From contig NZ_CP071859.1 of NCBI RefSeq assembly GCF_023716665.1, positions 806,001-870,000 of the forward strand: 64,000 bases of DNA, written 5' to 3'. The stretch is from Vibrio sp. SCSIO 43135 (GTDB taxonomy: Bacteria; Pseudomonadota; Gammaproteobacteria; Enterobacterales; Vibrionaceae). The position numbers and the translations under genes were made by a program. Under the pieces are notes generated by a model. It did no database searches, was not told the DNA's origin, and saw only the letters and a list, made by a program, of their open reading frames with translations. This document shows, in pieces, positions 49,337 through 58,816 of this stretch (its first letter is position 1; each line of letters starts with the position of its first letter).

Positions 49337-49369
49337 AAACGTCTAGTTGCTATAGTCGGCTAGACGTTT
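49337..49369 (+). promoter_or_regulatory. Hairpin after sucB, partial terminator or processing site
   Basis: AAACGTCTAG pairs exactly with CTAGACGTTT around 13 bases and is followed by GATATTTTTC. It could attenuate transcription between sucAB and sucCD. Confidence 0.6.
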
Positions 49370-49390
49370 GATATTTTTCAAGGCTAGACT

Positions 49391-49419
49391 GGCTCAACTG
49401 TCTGGCCTTCACTTGAGCC
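49391..49419 (+). promoter_or_regulatory. Second hairpin in the sucB-sucC gap
   Basis: GGCTCAA pairs with TTGAGCC around 15 bases, 21 bp after the first hairpin. No T-run follows. Together the two stems make the sucB-sucC gap the most structured part of the TCA operon. Confidence 0.4.
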
Positions 49420-49534
49420 ATATTTGTATACGATACACGTATGGTTGAATTGAGAAGACCCTACAGACGTTTCGCAGTGTATGCGGCGTCATGGAAATAA
49501 TAATCCCTTAAGGGATAACAAACGGAATATCAAA

Positions 49535-50701
49535 ATGAATTTGCATGAATACCAAGCCAAACAGCTGTTTGCAGAATTCGGTTTGCCTGTACCAGAAGGC
49601 TACGCGTGTGACACGCCACAAGAAGCGTTCGAAGCTGCAGGTCGTATTAGTACTGACAAAAAAGTAGTGAAATGTCAGGTTCACGCTGGTGGTCGCGGTA
49701 AAGCGGGCGGCGTAGAACTACACGATACTAAAGACGGTGTAAAAGAGTTCGCTCAGAAATGGCTAGGTAAAAACCTAGTAACTTACCAAACAGATGCAAA
49801 TGGTCAGCCTGTTACAAAAATCCTAGTTGAAGAAGCATCGAACATCGCTAACGAGCTTTACTTAGGCGCAGTTGTAGACCGTGCTACTCGTAAAGTTGTC
49901 TTCATGGCTTCAACTGAAGGTGGTGTTGAAATCGAGAAAGTTGCAGAAGAAACGCCAGAGTTGATTCACAAAGCAGCTATCGATCCATTAGTAGGCCCTC
50001 AAGCGTACCAAGGCCGTGAACTTGCGTTCAAACTGGGTCTTGAAGGAGACCAAATCAAACAATTTGTTAAGATCTTCATGGGTCTTGGCAACATGTTCTC
50101 TCAGTACGACCTCGCTCTACTAGAGATCAACCCTCTTGTAATCACTGGCGAAGGCAACCTTCTATGTCTTGATGGTAAGATCAACATCGACTCAAACGCG
50201 ATGTACCGTCAGCCAAAACTTCGTGAAATGCACGATCCTTCACAAGAAGATGAGCGCGAAGCACACGCTGCACAGTGGGAACTAAACTACGTAGCACTAG
50301 ACGGTAATGTTGGCTGTATGGTTAACGGTGCAGGTCTAGCAATGGGTACGATGGATATCGTGAACCTACACGGCGGCAAGCCAGCTAACTTCCTAGATGT
50401 AGGTGGCGGCGCAACCAAAGAGCGTGTAGCAGAAGCATTCAAGATCATCCTATCTGATGACAATGTAAAAGCAGTACTAGTAAACATCTTCGGTGGTATC
50501 GTTCGTTGTGACATGATCGCTGAAGGTATTATCGGTGCAGTTAAAGAGGTAGGCGTGAGCGTACCTGTAGTTGTTCGTCTAGAAGGTACTAACGCGGACC
50601 TAGGTCGCGAAGTTCTTGCTAATTCTGATGTTGATATCATTGCAGCTGAGTCGCTAACTGACGCTGCTCAGAAAGTTGTTGCTGCTGCGGAGGGCAAATA
50701 A
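49535..50701 (+). CDS. sucC: Succinyl-CoA synthetase beta subunit
   Basis: Converts succinyl-CoA to succinate with ATP or GTP formation; the beta subunit binds the nucleotide and hydrophobic partner. The 388-residue protein begins [20 protein letters not shown] (ATP-grasp domain) and has the [13 protein letters not shown] loop and, in the C-terminal domain, the FLDVGGGA and [10 protein letters not shown] segments. An upstream in-frame ATG adds 18 residues without similarity, so I start at 49535. It overlaps sucD by one base (TAATG). Confidence 0.97.
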   Translation: MNLHEYQAKQLFAEFGLPVPEGYACDTPQEAFEAAGRISTDKKVVKCQVHAGGRGKAGGVELHDTKDGVKEFAQKWLGKNLVTYQTDANGQPVTKILVEEASNIANELYLGAVVDRATRKVVFMASTEGGVEIEKVAEETPELIHKAAIDPLVGPQAYQGRELAFKLGLEGDQIKQFVKIFMGLGNMFSQYDLALLEINPLVITGEGNLLCLDGKINIDSNAMYRQPKLREMHDPSQEDEREAHAAQWELNYVALDGNVGCMVNGAGLAMGTMDIVNLHGGKPANFLDVGGGATKERVAEAFKIILSDDNVKAVLVNIFGGIVRCDMIAEGIIGAVKEVGVSVPVVVRLEGTNADLGREVLANSDVDIIAAESLTDAAQKVVAAAEGK

Positions 50702-51573
50702 TGTCTGTACTAATTAATAAAGACACTAAAGTAATCTGTCAGGGTTTCACTGGTGGTCAAGGTACTTTCCACTCTGAGCAAGCTATCGCATACGGTACAC
50801 AGATGGTTGGTGGTGTTTCTCCAGGTAAAGGTGGTCAAACTCACCTAGGTCTACCTGTATTTAACACAGTACGTGAAGCAGTAGAAGCAACTGGCGCAAC
50901 GGCAACAGTTATCTACGTACCTGCACCTTTCTGTAAAGATGCAATCCTGGAAGCGATTGATGCAGGCATCGAGCTAATCGTAACAATCACTGAAGGTATC
51001 CCTACAACAGATATGATCGACGTTAAAGTGAAGCTAGAAGAGACTGGCGTTCGCATGATCGGTCCTAACTGTCCGGGTCTAATCACTCCAGACGAGTGTA
51101 AGATTGGTATCATGCCTGGACATATCCACAAGAAAGGTAAAGTGGGTATCGTATCGCGTTCAGGTACACTAACTTACGAAGCAGTTAAGCAGACAACAGA
51201 CGAAGGTTTCGGTCAGTCTACTTGTGTTGGTATCGGCGGTGACCCAATCCCTGGTTCAAACTTCATTGATATCCTAAAACTGTTCCAAGAAGATCCAGAG
51301 ACTGAAGCAATCGTAATGATTGGTGAAATCGGTGGTACAGCTGAAGAAGAAGCTGCAGCGTTCATTAAAGAGAACGTCACTAAGCCAGTTGTTTCTTACA
51401 TTGCTGGTGTAACGGCTCCTCCTGGTAAGCGTATGGGTCACGCAGGTGCAATCATCTCTGGTGGTAAAGGTACTGCGGAAGATAAGTTTGCTGCATTAGA
51501 AGCTGCAGGCGTTAAGACAGTGAAGTCTCTTGCAGACATCGGTAAAGGTCTACGCGAAATCACTGGTTGGTAA
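50701..51573 (+). CDS. sucD: Succinyl-CoA synthetase alpha subunit
   Basis: The alpha subunit carries the phosphorylated active-site His and binds CoA. The 290-residue protein has the CoA-binding Rossmann domain ([16 protein letters not shown]), [12 protein letters not shown], and the phospho-His loop [18 protein letters not shown] near the expected position 246. [11 protein letters not shown] is also conserved. It is one residue longer than E. coli SucD. Last gene of the sdh-suc series, with a strong terminator after it. Confidence 0.98.
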   Translation: MSVLINKDTKVICQGFTGGQGTFHSEQAIAYGTQMVGGVSPGKGGQTHLGLPVFNTVREAVEATGATATVIYVPAPFCKDAILEAIDAGIELIVTITEGIPTTDMIDVKVKLEETGVRMIGPNCPGLITPDECKIGIMPGHIHKKGKVGIVSRSGTLTYEAVKQTTDEGFGQSTCVGIGGDPIPGSNFIDILKLFQEDPETEAIVMIGEIGGTAEEEAAAFIKENVTKPVVSYIAGVTAPPGKRMGHAGAIISGGKGTAEDKFAALEAAGVKTVKSLADIGKGLREITGW

Positions 51574-51591
51574 TAACCACTGTGATCAAAC

Positions 51592-51624
51592 AAAGGCTTG
51601 ATGAGAGATCATCAAGCCTTTTTC
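51592..51624 (+). terminator. Intrinsic terminator after sucD
   Basis: AAAGGCTTGATGA and TCATCAAGCCTTT pair around GAGA and are followed by TTCTTTTTT. It ends the sdhCDAB-sucABCD operon. Confidence 0.95.
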
Positions 51625-51671
51625 TTTTTTGCCTGACAACGGTCAATTAGATGTTTTTCGCGCCCAAAATA

Positions 51672-51695
51672 AAAGGCTGCCATTAGGCAGCCTTT
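51672..51695 (-). terminator. Intrinsic terminator after the NhaC-like antiporter
   Basis: AAAGGCTGCC and GGCAGCCTTT pair around a four-base loop; on the minus strand TATTTT follows. It ends the rnt-antiporter unit. Confidence 0.88.
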
Positions 51696-51723
51696 CGTTA
51701 CTCAAGATATTAACTGCGCTTTG

Positions 51724-53049
51724 CTAAAGAACCATTGCAGCTAACCAACCAAACGCGATCAACGGAATATTGTAGTGAATAAAGGTTGGAACTACTGTTT
51801 CCCAAATGTGTTCGTGTTGTCCATCTGCATTTAGGCCAGATGTTGGACCTAGGGTTGAATCAGAAGCTGGCGAGCCTGCATCACCAAGTGCAGCTGCAGT
51901 GCCTACTAACGCGATAGTTGCCATTGGCGAGAAACCGAAAGCGGCTGCTAGCGGAACATAAATGGTCGCGATGATAGGGATGGTTGAGAACGAAGAACCA
52001 ATCCCCATGGTTACTAGTAGACCAACAACAAGCATAAGAAGTGCTGCTAGAGGTTTGTTGTCTCCAATGCTGGTAGACAGTGCTTCAACCAGTGATTCAA
52101 CGCCACCCGTTTGTTTCATTACTGCAGCGAAGCCGGCCGCTGAAATCATAATAAAGCCAATCATTGCCATCATGTGAACACCTTTAGTGAACACATCATG
52201 TGTTTCTTTCCACGCAATGACACCACCAAAAGTGAACACCATAAAGCCAGCAAGTGCACCAATGATCATTGACCCAGTGCTTAGTTGAACTGCGAGCGCT
52301 GCTACGATACCAGCTGCTGCGACTAGGATATTTTTCTTGTTGATGGCTGTAGGTTCTGTATCAACATGAGTAAGTTCAGTTTCTTTGTATTCGCGAGGCT
52401 TGCGGTAACTAAAGAAGATTGCTGTTAGTAGACCGAACAGCATACCTGCAGCAGGAAGAAGCATCGCCGTAGGGACTTGGCTAGCGACCACGTCTTCTAA
52501 GCCGTTATCGTGTAAGTTCTTAAGCAGGATATTGTTTAAGAAAATTCCACCAAAGCCAATTGGAAGTACCATATAGGGAGTAATTAAGCCAAAAGTCAGC
52601 ACACAAGCGACTAAACGGCGATCCAATTTAAGTTTAGCGAACACGCCCAATAGAGGTGGAATCAAAATTGGGATAAAGGCGATATGGACAGGAATAACGT
52701 TCTGAGAAGACATAGTGACGAGTACAAGTGCGATAAGTACCGCGTACTTAAGTCCTGTGCTCGCAGTACCGTTTTCCTTACCATGAATTCGTTTGATAAC
52801 TGACTGTGCCAGTAAATCAGTGATCCCGGAGCGTGATATGGCAACGGCGAATGTCCCTAACATAGCGTAGCTTAGCGCGATGGTTGCACCACCACCTAGG
52901 CCACTTTCAAAAGCAGAAACGGCGTCATTTAAACTCATTCCTGATACTAGACCACCAACGATAGCGGCGAATGTCAGTGCTACTACGACATTCACCCTCA
53001 TCAGTGCAAGTACCAGCATGATACAAACAGAAATAACAACAGGGTTCAT
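51724..53049 (-). CDS. Na+/H+ antiporter of the NhaC/YuiF type
   Basis: Polytopic membrane protein of 441 residues with about 11 helices. Characteristic segments are [65 protein letters not shown] and the late [19 protein letters not shown] loop, which define this Na+/H+ antiporter (Na_H_antiporter/NhaC) group. Some relatives are annotated as amino-acid permeases, so the substrate is not certain. It follows rnt by 18 bp on the same strand and probably shares its transcript. Confidence 0.88.
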   Translation of the reverse strand: MNPVVISVCIMLVLALMRVNVVVALTFAAIVGGLVSGMSLNDAVSAFESGLGGGATIALSYAMLGTFAVAISRSGITDLLAQSVIKRIHGKENGTASTGLKYAVLIALVLVTMSSQNVIPVHIAFIPILIPPLLGVFAKLKLDRRLVACVLTFGLITPYMVLPIGFGGIFLNNILLKNLHDNGLEDVVASQVPTAMLLPAAGMLFGLLTAIFFSYRKPREYKETELTHVDTEPTAINKKNILVAAAGIVAALAVQLSTGSMIIGALAGFMVFTFGGVIAWKETHDVFTKGVHMMAMIGFIMISAAGFAAVMKQTGGVESLVEALSTSIGDNKPLAALLMLVVGLLVTMGIGSSFSTIPIIATIYVPLAAAFGFSPMATIALVGTAAALGDAGSPASDSTLGPTSGLNADGQHEHIWETVVPTFIHYNIPLIAFGWLAAMVL

Positions 53050-53067
53050 AATAATCTCGATGTGTGT

Positions 53068-53727
53068 TTACTTATTATCGTTGTCGCTCTCGTCAACTAA
53101 TGGCCAGCCGCCTAAGGCTTTCCATTTATTGACGATGCCACAGAATAGCTCAGCGGTTTTTTGAGTATCGTAAAGTGCTGAGTGGGCTTCTTTATTGTCG
53201 AATTCCATCCCAGCTGTTTTACACGCTTTAGCTAAGACGGTTTGTCCATAGGCCAACCCGCTAAGCGCAGCTGTATCAAATGTTGCAAAAGGATGGAAAG
53301 GGACTCTTTTGAGCTTGCAGCGTTCACTTGCTTCCATAACGAAGCTCAGATCAAAAGTGGCGTTGTGTGCGACCATAATGGCCCGGCTACAATCGGCATT
53401 CTTTTGTTCCTTACGAACAAGCTTATAAATTTCTTTTAGGGCTTCAGATTCTGTCACAGCACCACGAAGAGGGCTAAAGGGATCACGAATACCATTGAAC
53501 TCAAGCGCAGCAGGCTCAAGGTTTGCACCTTCAAATGGTTCAACGTGAAAATGTAGAGTGGATGCAGGGTGAAGGTCGCCATTATCATCCATCTTTAAGG
53601 TGATAGCGCAAATTTCTAATAGAGCATCTGTTTTGGCATTGAATCCAGCGGTTTCGACATCAATTACGACGGGGAAATAACCGCGAAAGCGTTTTTTGAG
53701 CGTCAATGCTTCATTTTCTACAGTCAT
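53068..53727 (-). CDS. rnt: Ribonuclease T
   Basis: 3'-5' exoribonuclease that trims tRNA and other stable RNA 3' ends and turns over tRNA CCA. The 219-residue DEDDh protein has [11 protein letters not shown] (first Asp and Glu), [11 protein letters not shown] (second Asp) and [16 protein letters not shown] (His and last Asp). RNA-binding basic residues near the N-terminus (KKRFRGYFP) are present. It is the first gene of a pair with the NhaC-like antiporter. Confidence 0.96.
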   Translation of the reverse strand: MTVENEALTLKKRFRGYFPVVIDVETAGFNAKTDALLEICAITLKMDDNGDLHPASTLHFHVEPFEGANLEPAALEFNGIRDPFSPLRGAVTESEALKEIYKLVRKEQKNADCSRAIMVAHNATFDLSFVMEASERCKLKRVPFHPFATFDTAALSGLAYGQTVLAKACKTAGMEFDNKEAHSALYDTQKTAELFCGIVNKWKALGGWPLVDESDNDNK

Positions 53728-53851
53728 GGTGGTCCAAGGTTTTGTGACAGGGCGTGCATTATTGCAGATTCTCTAAGTGATCAAAAGCAAGCTCTGGGAT
53801 TTAATCCCCCATCTTATTGGCTAGCTTTTTGCATCAGTACCAAGGGTAAGA

Positions 53852-53880
53852 TAAAGCGGCAATCAATCACCGCTCGATAG
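53852..53880 (+). promoter_or_regulatory. Possible flagellar sigma-28 promoter of motY
   Basis: TAAAG and CTCGATAG resemble the sigma-28 TAAA / GCCGATAA boxes, but the second box matches only five of eight bases and the spacing is slightly long. Vibrio motY genes are known to be sigma-28 dependent. Confidence 0.3.
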
Positions 53881-53906
53881 CAGTATTAAACGAGATGAAA
53901 TTGACT

Positions 53907-54788
53907 ATGAATAAGTGGCTAGTGACAACAATATGTTTGACCAGCGCAACCGTATCTATGGCCTTGAGTGCTATGGAAAAGCGCTACGTTGCTACGCCTA
54001 TGCAATCAACTTGGCAGATGGTTGCAAACACTCCTCTAGAGTGCCGTTTAGTTCACCCTATTCCTAATTATGGCGATGCGGTGTTCTCTTCTATTGCAAG
54101 TAAAAAAATCAACCTCGATTTTGAGTTAAAAATGCGTAGGCCAATGGGTGAAACTCGTAATGTAAGTTTAGTTTCAATGCCGCCGCATTGGCGTCCAGGC
54201 GAGAGCGCTGAACGCATAAGTAATATTAAGTTCTTTAAGCAGTTTGATGGTTATATTGGTGGTCAAACCGCTTGGGGCATATTGAGTGAGTTAGAGAAAG
54301 GGCGTTATCCAACTTTTAGTTACCAGGACTGGCAGAGCCGTGATCAGCGAATTGAAGTTGCGTTATCATCAGTATTGTTTCAGCAAAAATATAACGCGTT
54401 TAGTGACTGTGTTGCTAATCTGCTGCCGTATTCATTCGAAGATATCTCGTTTACGATTCTTCACTACGACCGAAGTAGTGTTCAACTCAACAAAGCTTCA
54501 CAAAAGCGCTTAGCTCAAATCGCAGAGTATATTCGCCACAATCAAGATATTGACCTCGTACTGGTATCGACCTACACCGATTCAGTTGAGAGCAAAAGTG
54601 TTAGTCAAAATTTATCAGAGCAGCGCGCAGAAGTGCTAAGAGATTATTTTGAATCTCTCGGATTGCCAGAAGACAGAATTCAAGTTCAAGGTTATGGCAA
54701 ACGTCGCCCTGTAGCGGATAATTCGTCACCAATTGGAAAGAACAAAAACCGACGAGTCGTTATTTCACTAGGTAGAACACAAGTCTAG
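53907..54788 (+). CDS. motY: Sodium-driven flagellar motor protein MotY
   Basis: Component of the T-ring of the polar sodium-type flagellar motor; with MotX it anchors the PomAB stator. The precursor of about 293 residues has a signal peptide (cleavage after about 21-23 residues), the MotY-specific N-terminal domain ([15 protein letters not shown], then [15 protein letters not shown] and the [11 protein letters not shown] segment), and an OmpA-like C-terminal domain that binds peptidoglycan ([37 protein letters not shown]). An ATG 12 bp upstream (53895) is also possible but its GAG abuts the codon. It converges on the DUF2753 gene. Confidence 0.95.
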   Translation: MNKWLVTTICLTSATVSMALSAMEKRYVATPMQSTWQMVANTPLECRLVHPIPNYGDAVFSSIASKKINLDFELKMRRPMGETRNVSLVSMPPHWRPGESAERISNIKFFKQFDGYIGGQTAWGILSELEKGRYPTFSYQDWQSRDQRIEVALSSVLFQQKYNAFSDCVANLLPYSFEDISFTILHYDRSSVQLNKASQKRLAQIAEYIRHNQDIDLVLVSTYTDSVESKSVSQNLSEQRAEVLRDYFESLGLPEDRIQVQGYGKRRPVADNSSPIGKNKNRRVVISLGRTQV

Positions 54789-55219
54789 TGCAGTGAAAAA
54801 CGAGCGATAATATTGCAGTTAGTAAACGAATCGATGTCCTGAACCTGTTTTGCAATTTTTGGGTTAGGGTGTCGCTTCATGAACTCCACCAAGGCTTTTT
54901 TGCAGCAGCCTAAAGAATCCACGAATGCATCGCAATCGGTATTTGGGCATTGAGGCACTAAAGTGAGCACTTTTTCGGAAGCCAACTGAAGATATTTGAG
55001 CTCATACTTCACCTCGCCAACCTGACGCCAGAAAGACGCCATGTTATGGCAAGAAATGACCGAGACTACTAAACGATCTTCTAACGCCAGATCTTGTTCG
55101 TGAGATAGCTCCTCACTAAGAGTGAGGGCCTGTTGGTAGTGAAGAATACTACGCAGATGGTCGTCTTTTTGCATCGCGATATCAGCGAGTAGTGTGTGCT
55201 TTTCCCATTCTTCCATCAT
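54785..55219 (-). CDS. DUF2753-like protein, cysteine-rich, preceded by a Fur box
   Basis: The 144-residue, mainly helical protein has a TPR-like start ([18 protein letters not shown]) and six cysteines, five of them in the second half ([29 protein letters not shown]). It resembles the vibrio DUF2753 family, function unknown. Ribosome site GGGATAGCAA. A perfect 7-1-7 Fur box lies 40-56 bp upstream of the start, so repression under iron sufficiency is likely. Its stop codon overlaps the convergent motY stop in the palindrome CTAG. No signal peptide is seen, so it is cytosolic. Confidence 0.8.
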   Translation of the reverse strand: MMEEWEKHTLLADIAMQKDDHLRSILHYQQALTLSEELSHEQDLALEDRLVVSVISCHNMASFWRQVGEVKYELKYLQLASEKVLTLVPQCPNTDCDAFVDSLGCCKKALVEFMKRHPNPKIAKQVQDIDSFTNCNIIARFSLH

Positions 55220-55258
55220 TTGCTATCCCTCACTTTAGATAAAGTAAGTGGATATTAA

Positions 55259-55275
55259 ATGATAATTATTATCAT
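55259..55275 (-). promoter_or_regulatory. Perfect 7-1-7 Fur box upstream of the DUF2753 gene
   Basis: TGATAAT-T-ATTATCA (55260-55274) is an exact match to the 7-1-7 Fur palindrome, extended by one more A/T pair on each side. It lies 40 bp upstream of the DUF2753 start, in promoter position. Confidence 0.8.
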
Positions 55276-55289
55276 GTAAAGATTGAAAT

Positions 55290-55313
55290 AAAGGCCACTA
55301 TTGAGTGGCCTTT
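55290..55313 (-). terminator. Intrinsic terminator after gloA
   Basis: AAAGGCCAC pairs with GTGGCCTTT around TATTGA; on the minus strand ATTTC follows, 12 bp after the gloA stop. Confidence 0.82.
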
Positions 55314-55324
55314 ATTCGATTAAG

Positions 55325-55741
55325 TTAGCCTTCTAAACCCGAAGAAGCCTGCTTGTTTTGAATGAGCTCTATCATGTACCCATCTGGATCTTTCACGAAA
55401 GCGATATGGGTACTGCCACCTTTCACTGGGCCTGGCTCTCGCGTGACATTGCCGCCCGCAGCCTTAATGGCATCACAGGTAGAGTAAATGTCTTCGACAC
55501 CGATAGCGATATGGCCAAACGCAGTCCCCATGTCGTACTCGGATTTACCCCAGTTATAGGTAAGTTCGATCACTGCACCTTGGGATTCGTCACCGTAACC
55601 TAGAAAAGCGAGAGTGTACTCATATTCCTTGTTTTCATTGGTACGTAGCAGGCTCATGCCCATCACTTCGGTGTAAAATGAAATTGATTTATCAAGATCT
55701 CCAACTCGTAACATGGTGTGGAGAATACGGCCGTTAGACAT
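55325..55741 (-). CDS. gloA: Lactoylglutathione lyase (glyoxalase I)
   Basis: Converts the hemithioacetal of methylglyoxal and glutathione to S-lactoylglutathione. The 138-residue vicinal-oxygen-chelate protein has [22 protein letters not shown] (metal His), the second-strand Glu in [21 protein letters not shown] (second His) and [12 protein letters not shown] (last Glu). These are the four metal ligands. Length is that of E. coli GloA. It lies 44 bp after nth on the same strand. Confidence 0.97.
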   Translation of the reverse strand: MSNGRILHTMLRVGDLDKSISFYTEVMGMSLLRTNENKEYEYTLAFLGYGDESQGAVIELTYNWGKSEYDMGTAFGHIAIGVEDIYSTCDAIKAAGGNVTREPGPVKGGSTHIAFVKDPDGYMIELIQNKQASSGLEG

Positions 55742-55785
55742 TTCTTGCTCCTAGCTTTTTAGTATTAGTAATAAAACTGAAAGTA

Positions 55786-56421
55786 CTACACTTCAGTCTT
55801 TTCTTTAAACTCACACAAGTCCTCGATGATACAACTACCGCACCTAGGCTTGCGAGCGACACAGGTGTAGCGCCCGTGTAAGATCAGCCAATGGTGTACA
55901 TCGAGTTTGAACTCTTTAGGCACAACCTTGAGTAGTTTTTTTTCGACGTCGTCGACGGTTTTGCCCATCGCAAACTTGGTTCGATTTGAAACTCGGTAAA
56001 TATGAGTGTCGACAGCGATAGTAGGCCAGCCAAAAGCGGTATTGAGTACAACGTTAGCTGTTTTGCGTCCTACTCCAGGTAGGGCTTCTAGTGCTTCTCG
56101 GTTTTCTGGTACTTCACCACCATGTTGGTCGAGCAGGATGCGGCAAGTTTTTATGACGTTTTCAGCTTTAGAGTTAAATAGGCCAATCGTCTTGATGTAT
56201 TCCTTAACCCCATCGACACCTAAGTCAAACATTGACTGGGGAGTGTTCGCAACTGGGTAAAGCTTATCCGTAGCTTTGTTAACGCTCACATCGGTAGCCT
56301 GTGCCGATAAAAGTACGGCGATTAACAGTTCAAATGGTGAATTCCAGTTCAACTCGGTTTGAGGGTTCGGGTTGTCGTCTCTCAATCGAGTGAGTATCTC
56401 GACTCTCTTGGTATTGTTCAT
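55786..56421 (-). CDS. nth: Endonuclease III
   Basis: Bifunctional DNA glycosylase/AP lyase that removes oxidised pyrimidines. The 211-residue protein matches E. coli Nth. The helix-hairpin-helix LPGVGRKTANVVLN carries the catalytic Lys, VDTHIYRVSNR carries the catalytic Asp, and the [4Fe-4S] cluster is C-x6-C-x2-C-x5-C in CVARKPRCGSCIIEDLC. It is the last gene of the rnf-nth series, 24 bp after rnfE, as in E. coli. Confidence 0.98.
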   Translation of the reverse strand: MNNTKRVEILTRLRDDNPNPQTELNWNSPFELLIAVLLSAQATDVSVNKATDKLYPVANTPQSMFDLGVDGVKEYIKTIGLFNSKAENVIKTCRILLDQHGGEVPENREALEALPGVGRKTANVVLNTAFGWPTIAVDTHIYRVSNRTKFAMGKTVDDVEKKLLKVVPKEFKLDVHHWLILHGRYTCVARKPRCGSCIIEDLCEFKEKTEV

Positions 56422-56445
56422 GTTGAGGCTTGCTTCCAGTTTTTA

Positions 56446-57138
56446 TTATTGATTGGTCACTCGAGCGCGTTCAATAGACGGCTTTTCTTGTTTTGGTTGG
56501 CGAGCTTCCAACTGATTATCGAAAATATTTTTTAACGCGATAAGTAGTCCAACACCGATGAATGCTCCTGGTGGGAGCAGTGCCAGTAAGAAACTGTTAT
56601 CAAATTGGAATACTTCGATTTTTAGTGATGTTGCCCACTCACCTAGTAGTAGGTCGGCACCATCAAATAATGTCCCATTACCTATCAGTTCTCGCATTCC
56701 ACCCAGTACGACTAAAACGCTGGTCATTCCTAGTCCCATCCAAAATCCATCTTGAGCCGACGGGATCACATCGTTTTTAGATGCGAAAGCTTCAGCACGG
56801 CCTATGATGATACAGTTGGTGACAATAAGCGGAATGAAAATACCGAGAGAGAGATAAAGCCCGTAAGCATAAGCATTCATCAGCAGTTGAACGCAGGTTA
56901 CGAGTGAGGCGATGATCATAACGAACACTGGAATACGCACTTCCTTTGGTACATAGTCGCGGACCAAGGATACCGTTACATTGGATCCTACAAGAACCAA
57001 TAGTGTCGCTAAACCAAGACCTAGCGCATTAGTGACAGTCGATGAAACGGCTAGGAGTGGGCACAAACCTAGTAGCTGAACCAGAGCTGGGTTATTGTCC
57101 CACAAGCCATTTTTTATCAGTGTCTTATGTTCAGTCAT
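56446..57138 (-). CDS. rnfE: Rnf electron transport complex subunit E
   Basis: Membrane subunit of the Rnf (Rsx) ferredoxin:NAD oxidoreductase. About 230 residues with six membrane segments. The N-terminal [26 protein letters not shown] block and the half-helix segment [20 protein letters not shown] include the conserved Cys that with RnfA binds an intramembrane [2Fe-2S] cluster. I start at 57138, preceded by GGAGGCTCAA; a start 12 bp earlier is possible. It overlaps rnfG by 8 bp. Confidence 0.96.
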   Translation of the reverse strand: MTEHKTLIKNGLWDNNPALVQLLGLCPLLAVSSTVTNALGLGLATLLVLVGSNVTVSLVRDYVPKEVRIPVFVMIIASLVTCVQLLMNAYAYGLYLSLGIFIPLIVTNCIIIGRAEAFASKNDVIPSAQDGFWMGLGMTSVLVVLGGMRELIGNGTLFDGADLLLGEWATSLKIEVFQFDNSFLLALLPPGAFIGVGLLIALKNIFDNQLEARQPKQEKPSIERARVTNQ

Positions 57139-57766
57139 TTGAGCCTCCACAGTTACGTGGCTGAGCCAATATCGACTCTTTATTTTGATTAACGTATGTT
57201 ACGGCTTGTTTTACCGCTTTTACTACTGCTCTTGGTGTAATGGTCGCACCGGTAAATTGATCAAATTGACCACCGTCCTTGCGAACCTTCCAAGCCGAGA
57301 TATTCTCATCATTCACCGACTTTCCGGTAAAGCTTAGAATCCAGTCGGTTACACGTAAGTCAATTTTATCACCTAGCCCAGGGGTTTCCTGATGAGAAAG
57401 GACGCGGGTACCAGTGATCGTGCCGTTATCTTGAATACCGACAATAACCTTAATAGCACCATTATAGCCGTCTGGCGCGATCGCCTCGATGGCAATTGCG
57501 CTTGGTTTTCCATCTATAGTGGCGATATAAGCAGGCATTGATGCGTCTGTACCTAATTCAGGAGACGACACTAACGTGCAGGCTCGATACAGTTCATTAT
57601 CATGTAGGTCGTGCGGAATCACTTGATTCAACACTGATAGTAGTTGAGCTTGTTCCTGTTGCTTGATCTGATCTTTAGTTAAGTATTGAGTCAGGGCGAC
57701 CAGACCTGTAGAAGCACAAGCAAAAAGAGCGAGTGTAAGGCCGTTTTTCTTTATTGCGTTTAACAT
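57131..57766 (-). CDS. rnfG: Rnf electron transport complex subunit G
   Basis: Periplasm-facing flavoprotein subunit. The 211-residue protein has an N-terminal membrane anchor (about 8-26) and an FMN-binding domain. The flavinylation motif FTGATIT places the FMN-accepting Thr at residue 175, the same number as reported for V. cholerae RnfG. It overlaps rnfE and starts 4 bp after rnfD. Confidence 0.97.
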   Translation of the reverse strand: MLNAIKKNGLTLALFACASTGLVALTQYLTKDQIKQQEQAQLLSVLNQVIPHDLHDNELYRACTLVSSPELGTDASMPAYIATIDGKPSAIAIEAIAPDGYNGAIKVIVGIQDNGTITGTRVLSHQETPGLGDKIDLRVTDWILSFTGKSVNDENISAWKVRKDGGQFDQFTGATITPRAVVKAVKQAVTYVNQNKESILAQPRNCGGSND

Positions 57767-57769
57767 ACC

Positions 57770-58816
57770 TTAGTGCCCGTAAGTTCTTGGTTTAGTGTAA
57801 TAATCAATCAGTGGGACGCACATGTTAGCAAGTAACACTGCGAACGCCACACCATCGGGGAAACCACCCCAACTACGGATAATAAACACCATAACGCCGA
57901 TAAACGCGCCGAAGATAAGTCGGCCTTTAACCGTAGTGGATGCTGATACTGGGTCAGTAGCAATAAAGAAAGCACCTAACATAGTAGCACCAGAAAGTAG
58001 ATGGATAAGCGGTGATGCTGTCTCCCCAGGAGTGAACAGCATAAATAGTCCACTAGAGACGATTAGTCCAACTAGAAAGCTAACTGGAATATGCCAGTTG
58101 ATGACACGTAATTTGATCAGCAGCAGGCCACCCGTTAAGTATGCAAGATTAACCCACTCCCAACCGATACCGGCAATACCATTAAATTGAGGTTGTGCTA
58201 AAGCTTCCTGTACGGTGCTACCGGAATGCAGAGCTGTTTTAAATGAATCTAGAGGGGTAGCCATGGTGACACCATCGATACCGGTACGAATTTGTTGCAA
58301 TGATAAGCCTTCACTATTGAATCCAGTAAAGATCATTGAAAACGCATCAACAAATGAAATTGGGTCATTTGAAAGTTGAACAGGCTCTATCCAGCTGGTC
58401 ATTTGCACTGGAAAGGATATGAGTAGTACTACATAAGCGACCATCGCTGGGTTAAATAGGTTTTGGCCAATTCCCCCATATAAATGCTTTGCGATGATGA
58501 TAGCAAAGATAAGACCGATGACGATTACCCACCATGGTGAGAGTGGAGGGATAGCAACCGCTAGTAGCCATGCGGTCACAATTGCACTGTTATCTCTAAG
58601 AGCAAATAGCGGATGGCGTTTGCGTGAGACCATCACCAGTGCTTCTAATGCCATGGCGACCATAACGGCAAAAATTAACTGAATAATTGTGCCCCAACCA
58701 AAGAAATAAGTTTGTGCCACGAGCCCCGGAAGGGCACAAATTGCAACCCATTTCATTAGATCTGGTGTACTGCGCTTACTATGGGCGTGCGGTGAGCTGG
58801 CAATGAAAAAGGCCAC
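57770..58816 (-). CDS. rnfD: Rnf electron transport complex subunit D
   Basis: Membrane flavoprotein of 348 residues with about nine helices, related to NqrB. The segment [10 protein letters not shown] contains the flavinylated Thr at residue 187, the position established in V. cholerae RnfD. Other conserved features are [13 protein letters not shown] and [21 protein letters not shown]. Its ATG overlaps the last base of the rnfC stop. It probably forms part of the ion path of the complex. Confidence 0.97.
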   Translation of the reverse strand: MAFFIASSPHAHSKRSTPDLMKWVAICALPGLVAQTYFFGWGTIIQLIFAVMVAMALEALVMVSRKRHPLFALRDNSAIVTAWLLAVAIPPLSPWWVIVIGLIFAIIIAKHLYGGIGQNLFNPAMVAYVVLLISFPVQMTSWIEPVQLSNDPISFVDAFSMIFTGFNSEGLSLQQIRTGIDGVTMATPLDSFKTALHSGSTVQEALAQPQFNGIAGIGWEWVNLAYLTGGLLLIKLRVINWHIPVSFLVGLIVSSGLFMLFTPGETASPLIHLLSGATMLGAFFIATDPVSASTTVKGRLIFGAFIGVMVFIIRSWGGFPDGVAFAVLLANMCVPLIDYYTKPRTYGH

